The notes beneath the pieces were generated by a model. That model saw only the letters and a program-made list of their open reading frames with translations, was not told the origin of the DNA and made no database searches. A stretch of 20,849 nt of DNA from an uncultured Alistipes sp. Its GTDB lineage: Bacteria > Bacteroidota > Bacteroidia > Bacteroidales > Rikenellaceae. This document shows, one piece after another, positions 14,417 to 20,849 of the stretch. The DNA lies in NCBI GenBank assembly GCA_900546005.1, contig URBJ01000038.1, forward strand, positions 1 to 20,849, in the 5' to 3' direction. The position numbers and the translations under genes are program-made. Numbering within the stretch: the stretch's first letter is position 1; each line of letters begins with the position of its first letter.

Positions 14417-17263
14417 TTAGTGGGCCTCGACCCAGTTTTTCCCGACCCCGCATTCAGCGATCAGTTTGACCCGCAGGTGGGCCGCATGTTCCATGCACCG
14501 CACAACGATTTCGCGAACCTCTGCTTCCTCGCTTTTCAGCAGATCGATGACGAGCTCGTCGTGGACCTGAAGAATCATCTTGGATTTCAGTCCTCGTTCC
14601 GTGAGCTCACGGTGTACGGCGATCATGGCCAGCTTCATGATGTCGGCCGCACTGCCTTGAATCGGGGCGTTGATGGCATTGCGTTCGGCCAATCCCCGCA
14701 CCACGGCATTGCCCGACCGGATGTTGGGCAACATCCGTTTTCGACCGAAGAGGGTGGTCACGTAGCCGGTTTCATGCGCCTGTGCAATGACGCGGTCCAT
14801 GTATTGCTTTACGCCCGGATAGGTGGCGAAATAGCTGTCAATGATCATTTTGGCCTCGGAGCGGGGAATGTTCAGCCGTTGGGCCAATCCGAATGCTGAG
14901 ATGCCGTAGATGATACCGAAATTGGCGGTCTTGGCCCGGCGGCGTTGCTCGCGGGTGACCTCTTCGGGAGGAATCGAGTAGATCTTGGCGGCGGTGGCCG
15001 TGTGGATGTCCGCATCGTGGGCAAAGGCATCGAGCAGGTTCGGATCACCGCTCAGGTGGGCCATCAGCCGCAGTTCGACCTGTGAATAGTCGGCCGAGAG
15101 CAGCAGGTGGTCGTCGTCCGACGCAACGAAAGCCTTCCGTATTTCGCGTCCCTGCTCGTCCCGAACCGGAATGTTCTGTAAATTCGGATTGGTCGAGCTG
15201 AGCCGGCCTGTTGCGGTGACTGCCTGATTGAACGAGGTATGGATTCGTCCCGTGCTCGGATTGACCAGTTGCGGAAGAGCCTCGATGTAGGTTGAGAGCA
15301 GCTTTTTAATTCCCCGATACTCCAGTATGGCCCCAACTACCGGGTGGCGGTCGGTGAGCATTTGCAGATACTCCTCGTCCGTACGGAACTGTTTGGTCTT
15401 GGTCTTCTTGGGATTCGGGTCGATCTTCAGCCGGTTGAACAGGGCTTCACCAAGTTGTCGGGCCGAGTTGATGTTCAGCGAGGGGTCGCCGCACATTTCA
15501 CGGATGGAGTTTTCCAGTTCGATAGCCCGTGCTGACAACGTGCGGCCCGAAGCAGCCAATACCTCCGTGTCGATCTTGACGCCGGTCATCTCGATATCGG
15601 CCAACACCCGGATCAGCGGCTCTTCAATCGTGAGGTAAAGGGTGTCGAGACCGGCCTTCACGAGCATAGGCCACAGGTGGAGTTTCAGCCGCAGGGTTAC
15701 GTCCGCATCTTCCGCCGCATATACGGAGACCTTTTCGACCGGAACGCGGTCCATCGTGATTTGGCGGGCTCCCTTTCCGATCAGCTCTTCGATCGGAATC
15801 GGCGTATAGTTTAAAAATGTCGCTGCTAAATGATCCATCCCGTGCCGCGATTCGGGATCGAGCAGATAGTGGATGATCATCGTGTCGTAGAGCCTGCCGC
15901 GTACATCGAGGCCGGCATGGCGCAATACCATCAGATCGAACTTGATGTTCTGTCCGATTTTGGCGATCGACTCGTTCTCGAATACCGGCCGGAGCGTGTC
16001 GATGATCCGTTTTGTGTTGTCGGGCCGGCAAGGGATGTACCACGCTTCGTGCGGAACGATGGCGATCGATATGCCGACGAGCCGGTCGTTGAAGATGTCG
16101 AATCCGGTCGTTTCGGTATCGAAGCAGAACTCCGAGACACTTTCCAGCTTCCGGCACAGAGCTTCGAGGTCGGCCAGCGTCTCGACCGTCTGATAGGTAT
16201 GGGGAAGAGTCTCGACCGTGTCGAACATGGGTGTGCTGAAGAGTGTACCCTGCTCAGCGGACGGTTGTGTGCCTGTTTCGAGCGAGGAGAAGAGGTCCGG
16301 AGCGGTCTGCTGCTTTCCCGAGGGCGTTTCGGCGTGCGGGGAGAACAGATCGGGAGCCGTACTGCCCGGAGCGACTCTGGAATTTTCGGCGCTCTCCTGT
16401 TGCAGCTCCCGGATAAACGAGCGGAATCCCAACTCTTTATAGATTTCGATCAATTGCGGTTTGTCGGGCACCTCCAGTACTAGCTTCTCGGGTTCGAATG
16501 CGATCGGGACGTGCTGTTCGATTGTGGCCAATCGTTTGGCCAGCAGAATCTGGTCGCTGTGAGCGGCGATATTTTCACGCTGTTTGCCCGACAGCTTGTC
16601 GATGTTTTCCAGCAACTGTTCGACGGGCCCGTATTGGCAGACCAACTTGATTGCACTCTTCTCGCCGATGCCCGGCACTCCCGGAATGTTATCGGAAGCG
16701 TCGCCCCAAAGAGCCAGAATGTCGATTACCCGTTTCGGATCGTCGATGCCGTAGTGTTCATGGATCTGGTCGCAGCCGATGATCTCTACACCTTCGCTTC
16801 CGCCCTTGCGTTGCTTGTAGATGTACACCTCCGGACGGATCAGCTGTCCGTAATCCTTGTCGGGGGTTACCATGTAGACCCGGAAGTCTTGCTCGGCCGC
16901 TTCGCGTGACAGGGTGCCGATGACATCGTCGGCTTCAAATCCGGCGACCTCGAGGATCGGAATCCGCATCGCCTCCAGAATCCGTTTGATGTACGGAACC
17001 GATGCGATGATCTCTTCCGGCGTTTCGCTTCGGTTGGCCTTGTATTCGGGGTAAATATCGTGTCGGAAGTTACCGCCCGGAGGGTCGAAAGCGACACCGA
17101 GACAGTCGGGCTGCTCGCGGCGGATGATGTCGTTGATGTATTTGACAAAGCCGAAGATCGCCGAGGTGTTCATCCCCTCCGCATTGCGCATCGGGCGCCC
17201 TATGAAAGCGTAGTAGAAGCGAAAGATCAGCGCGTAGGCATCTATCAGAAATAGTTTTTTCAT
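14417..17263 (-). CDS. polA: DNA polymerase I
   Basis: A 948-residue three-domain enzyme for Okazaki fragment processing and repair synthesis. The 5'-nuclease domain occupies ~1-290 (GVPGIGEKSAIKL at ~195-207 is the helix-hairpin DNA contact). A 3'-5' exonuclease domain begins ~355 with an intact DTETTGFD (382-389), so proofreading should work. The polymerase domain holds motif A DYSQVELR (725-732), motif B RRRAKTANFGIIYG (774-787) and motif C QVHDELVID (899-907). A low-complexity linker at ~290-350 carries repeated LF motifs (see findings). The start at 17263 (MKKLFLIDAYALIF) fits the family; 15 codons upstream are also open but unlike any PolA start. No matching -7 box is seen upstream. Confidence 0.96.
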   Translation of the reverse strand: MKKLFLIDAYALIFRFYYAFIGRPMRNAEGMNTSAIFGFVKYINDIIRREQPDCLGVAFDPPGGNFRHDIYPEYKANRSETPEEIIASVPYIKRILEAMRIPILEVAGFEADDVIGTLSREAAEQDFRVYMVTPDKDYGQLIRPEVYIYKQRKGGSEGVEIIGCDQIHEHYGIDDPKRVIDILALWGDASDNIPGVPGIGEKSAIKLVCQYGPVEQLLENIDKLSGKQRENIAAHSDQILLAKRLATIEQHVPIAFEPEKLVLEVPDKPQLIEIYKELGFRSFIRELQQESAENSRVAPGSTAPDLFSPHAETPSGKQQTAPDLFSSLETGTQPSAEQGTLFSTPMFDTVETLPHTYQTVETLADLEALCRKLESVSEFCFDTETTGFDIFNDRLVGISIAIVPHEAWYIPCRPDNTKRIIDTLRPVFENESIAKIGQNIKFDLMVLRHAGLDVRGRLYDTMIIHYLLDPESRHGMDHLAATFLNYTPIPIEELIGKGARQITMDRVPVEKVSVYAAEDADVTLRLKLHLWPMLVKAGLDTLYLTIEEPLIRVLADIEMTGVKIDTEVLAASGRTLSARAIELENSIREMCGDPSLNINSARQLGEALFNRLKIDPNPKKTKTKQFRTDEEYLQMLTDRHPVVGAILEYRGIKKLLSTYIEALPQLVNPSTGRIHTSFNQAVTATGRLSSTNPNLQNIPVRDEQGREIRKAFVASDDDHLLLSADYSQVELRLMAHLSGDPNLLDAFAHDADIHTATAAKIYSIPPEEVTREQRRRAKTANFGIIYGISAFGLAQRLNIPRSEAKMIIDSYFATYPGVKQYMDRVIAQAHETGYVTTLFGRKRMLPNIRSGNAVVRGLAERNAINAPIQGSAADIMKLAMIAVHRELTERGLKSKMILQVHDELVIDLLKSEEAEVREIVVRCMEHAAHLRVKLIAECGVGKNWVEAH

Positions 17264-17433
17264 GGTTTGTTGTACTGGTGTATGAGTCGGGCCGTCGGAT
17301 ACGGCCAAGCTCCGCTAATTATTGGTGAGAAAAAACGGAGAGAATATCAAGGGCCTCTTTATGAAAAAAAGAGGGTGCAAACAGGTGTATTTCCGTCCAA
17401 TGAAGCCGGGGAAAACCTGTTCGCGAAAGTCGG

Positions 17434-17883
17434 CTAATTGTCCGACCGGTACCACTCCGCAAAAGAGGTAGCCGTTTCGTGCAGTTTGATGCTGAACAGT
17501 TGGATTCCCGAGGGAAGTTCGCGCCCGATCTCCTCTGCAAAACGAGAAACCATGTTCTCGCAGGTCGGTTGGTAGTCGCATACCTCAATCTTGTTGTACA
17601 GCAAACGCAGTGCGTCGATCGCATCGCTGTTCTCGGCTGTCCGGCGGACCACCAACGCATGGTCGTACCGATCGACGATCAGTCGCCCCACGATGCGTTT
17701 CAACTCTCCGAAATCCATGACCATGCCATATTTCGGATTGTTTGGATCGGCATTGGGTTCCCCTTGTACCGTAACGAATAACTTGTACGAGTGGCCGTGT
17801 ATCTCGCGACAGGCTCCGTCGTAACCGGATAGCGAATGCGCCATCTCGAACGAAAACTCTTTGGTCAAACGAATCACGCTCAT
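17434..17883 (-). CDS. queD: 6-carboxytetrahydropterin synthase (QueD)
   Basis: A 149-residue T-fold enzyme that makes 6-carboxy-tetrahydropterin from dihydroneopterin triphosphate, an early step toward queuosine in tRNA. Zinc ligands His16, His29 and His31 (EMAHSL, HGHSYK) and the catalytic Cys25 are present, as are DHALVV (74-79), PTCENM (106-111) and HETATS (135-140). Start at 17883 fits the family (MSVIRLTKEFSFEMAH). Its ATG overlaps the stop of the upstream Lrp-type gene (ATGA, 17880-17883), so translation is probably coupled. No queC or queE lies in view. A 7-pair hairpin (ccctctt-type arms, ~17355-17377) follows but lacks a T run directly after it. Confidence 0.92.
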   Translation of the reverse strand: MSVIRLTKEFSFEMAHSLSGYDGACREIHGHSYKLFVTVQGEPNADPNNPKYGMVMDFGELKRIVGRLIVDRYDHALVVRRTAENSDAIDALRLLYNKIEVCDYQPTCENMVSRFAEEIGRELPSGIQLFSIKLHETATSFAEWYRSDN

Positions 17884-18359
17884 AAATCCTCCTCTATATC
17901 GGGTATTTCGACCTGTCGGTCGAATGATTGAATCAGTGAGATGAAGGTTTCGGTCTGTGAAACCTCGGGCAAGGGCAAGATGTGGTCGAAAATCGTGTGC
18001 ATCAGGTGTTCGTTGGTCGTGCAGTAGATCTTCATCAGGATGTTGTATTTGCCCGTAATAAAATGGCACTCGGTAATCTCCGGAATCTTTTTCAGATGTT
18101 CGACCGTCTGGATGGTTTTTGTCGGGTCGGAGATCCGGATGCCGATGATGGCGCAGACGTCATAGCCCAACATCTTCGGGTTGACCTCGAGGCGCGAACC
18201 GAGAATCACTCCCGACTCTTCCAGCTTTTTTACGCGTTGATGAATTGCAGCCCCTGATATACCGCACTCTCGGGCGATTTCGAGAAAAGGCATTCGGGCG
18301 TTTTTGATCAGAAATCCCAAGATTTTGCGATCGATTGCGTCCAATGATATTTTTGCCAT
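17880..18359 (-). CDS. Lrp/AsnC-family transcription regulator
   Basis: A 159-residue regulator: N-terminal helix-turn-helix (LDAIDRKILGFLIKNARMPF, then ARECGISGAAIHQRVKKLEESG, ~6-50) and a C-terminal RAM ligand-binding domain (~65-150, with IGIRISDP and FITGKYNILMKIY). Such proteins form octamer-type assemblies and sense amino acids or other small molecules. The effector cannot be read from sequence. It shares the ATGA overlap with queD and stands divergent from pgk across 239 bases that hold -7 boxes in both directions, so self-regulation or control of pgk is possible (inference). Confidence 0.9.
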   Translation of the reverse strand: MAKISLDAIDRKILGFLIKNARMPFLEIARECGISGAAIHQRVKKLEESGVILGSRLEVNPKMLGYDVCAIIGIRISDPTKTIQTVEHLKKIPEITECHFITGKYNILMKIYCTTNEHLMHTIFDHILPLPEVSQTETFISLIQSFDRQVEIPDIEEDL

Positions 18360-18478
18360 AATTTTTGTAATCGTTGATTCCGAAACAGGCTGTTGCCGAA
18401 ATATATTTTAGGTAATATCTGTTTTGGTTCCCCTGCCAAAATCGGTGCCGACGGTTGTCGTAGGCGTTAAATTATAAG

Positions 18479-18486
18479 CAAAGTTA
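18479..18486 (-). promoter_or_regulatory. Bacteroidetes -7 box for lrp-queD
   Basis: On the minus strand this reads TAACTTTG, an exact TAnnTTTG match, about 120 bases before the lrp ATG. The leader in between is AT-rich with no clear hairpin. The -33 box is unclear. Confidence 0.5.
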
Positions 18487-18539
18487 CGGTTTTCTCGCAA
18501 AAAATGTCGGAAAATGAGAAAAAATATGGATACATTCAT

Positions 18540-18547
18540 TAACTTTG
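18540..18547 (+). promoter_or_regulatory. Bacteroidetes -7 box for pgk
   Basis: TAACTTTG matches TAnnTTTG exactly, 51 bases before the pgk ATG, in AT-rich DNA. It uses the same eight-base box as the opposite promoter about 60 bases away. No good -33 TTTG is visible. Confidence 0.6.
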
Positions 18548-18598
18548 GGGAGTTATTAAAGATATTTAAAAAGTTTAACCAAATAATACCGATGAACT

Positions 18599-19858
18599 AT
18601 GCAATCGATTGACAGCTATGATTTCAAAGGGAAACGCGCGATCATCCGCGTGGATTTCAATGTGCCCCTGAACGACAAACTCGAAATTACGGACGATACC
18701 CGTATTCGTGCAGCAATTCCGACTATTAAAAAGGTACTGCAAGAGGGTGGTTCGGCTATCCTGATGTCGCATCTGGGACGTCCGAAGAACGGTCCGGAGG
18801 ATAAATTCTCGTTGAGACACATCATTCCGGGTATCGAAGCCCGTTTGGGTGTGAAGGTGGATTTTGCCGATGACTGCCAAGGTGAAGAGGCTGCCGCCAA
18901 GGCTGCTGCTTTGAAACCGGGTCAGGTATTGCTGCTCGAAAACCTCCGTTTCTATGCGGAAGAGGAGGGTAAACCGCGCGGATTGGCTGCCGACGCTACC
19001 GATGAGGAGAAAAGCGCTGCCAAAAAAGCATTAAAGGCTAGTCAGAAAGAGTTTACCAAACGGTTGGCTTCCTATGCCGACTGCTATATCAACGATGCCT
19101 TCGGTACGGCTCACCGGGCTCATGCCTCTACGGCATTGATCGCCGAGTACTTCCCGAACGACAAGATGTTCGGTTACGTGATGTTGGGCGAACTGAAAGC
19201 GATCGATAAAGTGCTCGAATCTCCGGCACGTCCGTTTACGGCCATTCTGGGCGGATCGAAAGTTTCGACGAAGATCAGCGTAATCGAGAACTTGATGAAA
19301 CGGGTCGATAACCTGATTCTGGGCGGTGGTATGACCTATACGTTCAAAGCTGCACAGGGAGGTAAAGTCGGAACCAGCATTTGCGAGCCCGATCAATTCG
19401 AGACGGCTCTCGGAATTTTGGCAAAGGCCAAAGAGATGAATGTCAAAGTATATTTGGCAGAAGATGCAGTGTGCGGCAAGGAGTTTAAGAACGATACGGA
19501 GACTCAGGTCGCTCCCTCGAATGATATTCCTGATGGTTGGGAAGGTCTTGACATCGGTCCGAAAGCCATTGCGGCATTCAGCAAGGTGATCGCTGAATCG
19601 AAAACGATTCTGTGGAACGGTCCGGTCGGCGTGTTCGAAATGGATAACTTTGCCAAAGGTTCGCGTGCAATTGCCGATGCGATCGTAGAGGCTACGGCAA
19701 AAGGCGCTTTCTCCTTGATCGGAGGCGGCGACTCGGTAGCATGTATCAACAAATTCGGTTTGGCCGACAAGGTAAGTTATGTATCGACCGGTGGAGGTGC
19801 GCTGCTCGAGTATATGGAGGGTATCGAACTTCCGGGTGTAGCTGCTATTCGCAAATAG
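18599..19858 (+). CDS. pgk: Phosphoglycerate kinase
   Basis: A 419-residue glycolytic enzyme that transfers phosphate from 1,3-bisphosphoglycerate to ADP. Signature RVDFNVPL (17-24), SHLGRPKNG (57-65), the nucleotide-binding GPVGVFE region (~340) and GGGDS (375-379) are intact. A charged insertion (~123-142, rich in Ala, Lys and Glu) after the LLLENLRFY block accounts for the length above the ~390 residues of many bacterial enzymes. Codon use is typical of a highly expressed gene. The ATG at 18599 is chosen; an ATG at 18592 is out of frame. A terminator follows. Confidence 0.96.
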   Translation: MQSIDSYDFKGKRAIIRVDFNVPLNDKLEITDDTRIRAAIPTIKKVLQEGGSAILMSHLGRPKNGPEDKFSLRHIIPGIEARLGVKVDFADDCQGEEAAAKAAALKPGQVLLLENLRFYAEEEGKPRGLAADATDEEKSAAKKALKASQKEFTKRLASYADCYINDAFGTAHRAHASTALIAEYFPNDKMFGYVMLGELKAIDKVLESPARPFTAILGGSKVSTKISVIENLMKRVDNLILGGGMTYTFKAAQGGKVGTSICEPDQFETALGILAKAKEMNVKVYLAEDAVCGKEFKNDTETQVAPSNDIPDGWEGLDIGPKAIAAFSKVIAESKTILWNGPVGVFEMDNFAKGSRAIADAIVEATAKGAFSLIGGGDSVACINKFGLADKVSYVSTGGGALLEYMEGIELPGVAAIRK

Positions 19859-19880
19859 TAGAGATAATTAAGACTGATAG

Positions 19881-19921
19881 GAGGGAGCTTTTGCCGGGGG
19901 GTGAAGGCTCCCTCTCTTTTT
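19881..19921 (+). terminator. Rho-independent terminator after pgk
   Basis: gagggagc (19881-19888) pairs with gctccctc (19907-19914), followed by tcttttt. It lies 23 bases after the pgk stop. Confidence 0.82.
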
Positions 19922-19970
19922 GCAGGAGACGCGAGGTTTTGATAAAAAGTCAGAAAAAGTGCAGAAAAAA

Positions 19971-20001
19971 TTTGGTAGGAGAAAAATTTTGTCTATCTTT
20001 G
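19971..20001 (+). promoter_or_regulatory. Complete Bacteroidetes promoter for tRNA-Val
   Basis: TTTG at 19971-19974 and TATCTTTG at 19994-20001 are separated by 19 bases, matching the Bacteroidetes -33/-7 consensus in both boxes and spacing. It is the best promoter in the window and lies 38 bases before the tRNA. Confidence 0.8.
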
Positions 20002-20039
20002 CACTCGCAATCAGGAAGGTGATTGCGGAACATAAGATT

Positions 20040-20114
20040 GGGAGTATAGCTCAGCTGGTTCAGAGCATCTGCCTTACAAGCAGAGGGTCCGGGGTTCGAA
20101 TCCCTGTGCTCCCA
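20040..20114 (+). tRNA. tRNA-Val (anticodon TAC)
   Basis: A full cloverleaf can be drawn: acceptor arms gggagta (20040-20046) and tgctccc (20107-20113) with discriminator A; anticodon stem tctgc/gcaga around the loop cttacaa with anticodon TAC at 20075-20077, reading GTA and other Val codons; and a T-loop ggttcgaatcc. CCA is not encoded. It stands alone after pgk with its own promoter and terminator. AT-rich unrecognised genes follow, so its 3' end may be an integration site. Confidence 0.95.
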
Positions 20115-20125
20115 CACTGAAAATC

Positions 20126-20166
20126 AAGGGGTTACGGTGAAATTTCGCAACCCCTTAAATTTTTTG
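20126..20166 (+). terminator. Hairpin terminator after tRNA-Val
   Basis: aaggggtt (20126-20133) pairs with aacccctt (20149-20156), followed by aaattttttg. It starts 12 bases after the tRNA. Confidence 0.75.
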
Positions 20167-20168
20167 TA

Positions 20169-20186
20169 CAAACAATTTGCAAACAA
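20169..20186 (+). repeat. Direct repeat CAAACAA, two copies 11 bases apart
   Basis: CAAACAA occurs at 20169-20175 and 20180-20186, one helical turn apart, just past the tRNA terminator. Such spaced short repeats near a tRNA can be arm-type integrase sites, but this could be chance in AT-rich DNA. Confidence 0.3.
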
Positions 20187-20218
20187 CTCGCCGTTTTACG
20201 GTTTTGTTCCCGGTGTGT

Positions 20219-20581
20219 CTACTTGATAATTTTATACCCTCTATCTATGATTAACCGGCGTTCCTTGAGGGCGGCAAGCTCCCTTTTTAGTCTTATATTC
20301 TCAAAGAAGAAATACCAGCTTGCACAACTCATATAATTTGCCGTATTTATGATATAATCGTATGGGTTCTCGTCTTTCCCAATGGTAAATAGTCCGGTTC
20401 TCAAATCACAGACGGGCCACGGTTCGCCTAACTTCTGTAATTCGGTCCGTACATATTCGGTCATTGCCGCGCGGTTCCTTAATATCACCTCGTTTGCGTC
20501 CGCCGCCGTGGTGATCGCTTTTGCTTCGGTTGTAACAAGGTTACTATTATTCGCCTTGTTGCATTGCTTTCCTCGTATCAT
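20219..20581 (-). CDS. Unrecognised 120-residue protein, probably from a mobile element
   Basis: I do not recognise this protein. It has a polar N-terminus (~1-30), a central stretch with AAMTEYVRTELQKLG and WPVCDLRTGLFTIGKDENPYDYI, and a basic, helix-prone C-terminus (LKRELAALKERRLIIDRGYKIIK). No signal peptide or clear membrane helix is seen; NYMSCASWYFFFENI is aromatic rather than membrane-like. Codons are AT-rich and unlike the core genes upstream. It points toward the tRNA and follows a second small gene in the same direction by 29 bases, so the two are probably one transcript. The start at 20581 is uncertain; in-frame ATG codons downstream exist. Confidence 0.6.
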   Translation of the reverse strand: MIRGKQCNKANNSNLVTTEAKAITTAADANEVILRNRAAMTEYVRTELQKLGEPWPVCDLRTGLFTIGKDENPYDYIINTANYMSCASWYFFFENIRLKRELAALKERRLIIDRGYKIIK

Positions 20582-20610
20582 TTTTTTGTGGATGTTTCCA
20601 AAATGGAAAA

Positions 20611-20829
20611 TTATATTTTTTCATAAAAGCGAATCCGGTATTTTTTCAAACGATCAAGCAATAATCTATCCCGTTGCGGTTCTTCGGCTATTGATGTAGC
20701 ATAATCCCTACAAATGCGCATCAATGTAATAAATGCAATTTCATCGCCCGGCTTATAAAATATGCTTTTTTGCATATTGTCGGCGATTTCCAAAAGTTGT
20801 AATTTTTGTTTTGTGGTTAAACCTTCCAT
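20611..20829 (-). CDS. Unrecognised 72-residue protein, probably from a mobile element
   Basis: A short, mostly helical, charged protein (MEGLTTKQKLQLLEIADNM at the start, RDRLLLDRLKKYRIRFYEKI at the end) with no signal or membrane segment. I do not recognise the family. It lies upstream of, and in the same direction as, the 120-residue gene, in the same AT-rich DNA. Only 20 bases of upstream sequence are in view. Small paired genes like this are common in phages and integrative elements (inference), and no function can be given. Confidence 0.55.
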   Translation of the reverse strand: MEGLTTKQKLQLLEIADNMQKSIFYKPGDEIAFITLMRICRDYATSIAEEPQRDRLLLDRLKKYRIRFYEKI

Positions 20830-20849
20830 AATGTGATAAAATTTTAGCA

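Noticed and set aside
1-20849. CRISPR array, insertion sequence ends, or rRNA genes
   Set aside because: No regularly spaced repeats, transposase motifs or rRNA-like stretches were seen on reading both strands.

Overview
The window is two unrelated pieces of DNA joined at about position 2005-2028. The left piece (1 to about 2022) is visibly GC-rich. It favours CTG, GCC and GGC codons and has strong Shine-Dalgarno sequences (aaggagg) before its starts, which suggests a clostridial Firmicute, perhaps Oscillospiraceae (inference). It holds the C-terminal end of a type II topoisomerase A subunit, a complete YitT-family membrane protein and the first part of a LUD-domain protein. The right piece (about 2023 to 20849) looks like Bacteroidales. 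Its promoters carry the TAnnTTTG -7 box, Shine-Dalgarno sequences are weak or absent, and rpsU, a Xer recombinase and hpf lie in the order I know from that group. Codon use and gene content fit Alistipes/Rikenellaceae (inference). The joint lies inside one open frame (1645-3549), where a LUD N-terminus runs into UvrB lacking its first ~150 residues. I read it as an assembly chimera, not a biological fusion.

Layout of the Bacteroidales part: uvrB (truncated) and gtrA-like on +; a lipoprotein M23 peptidase with LysM on -; then a + run of trxB, a LuxE-like acyl-protein synthetase, a UbiD-family decarboxylase and a membrane-anchored triple helix-hairpin-helix protein. Next come rpsU, a strong terminator, a Xer tyrosine recombinase, hpf and another terminator. 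RNase R (rnr, +) and DNA polymerase I (polA, -) converge on a shared two-way terminator. queD and an Lrp/AsnC regulator (both -) overlap by ATGA and diverge from pgk (+). A tRNA-Val(TAC) with a textbook Bacteroidetes promoter follows. After its terminator the DNA becomes AT-rich and carries two unrecognised genes pointing back at the tRNA, probably the edge of an integrated element.

Most of the right part is housekeeping: DNA repair and replication (UvrB, PolA), RNA decay (RNase R), ribosome function and hibernation (bS21, HPF), redox (TrxB), glycolysis (Pgk) and queuosine precursor synthesis (QueD). I did not find a convincing new system. The best leads are the stand-alone LuxE-like enzyme beside UbiD, the LF-motif linker in PolA, the lrp-queD coupling and the element next to the tRNA. 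No gene-free stretch exceeds 300 bases; the longest are 18360-18598 (divergent promoters) and 11808-12042 (terminator plus rnr promoter).
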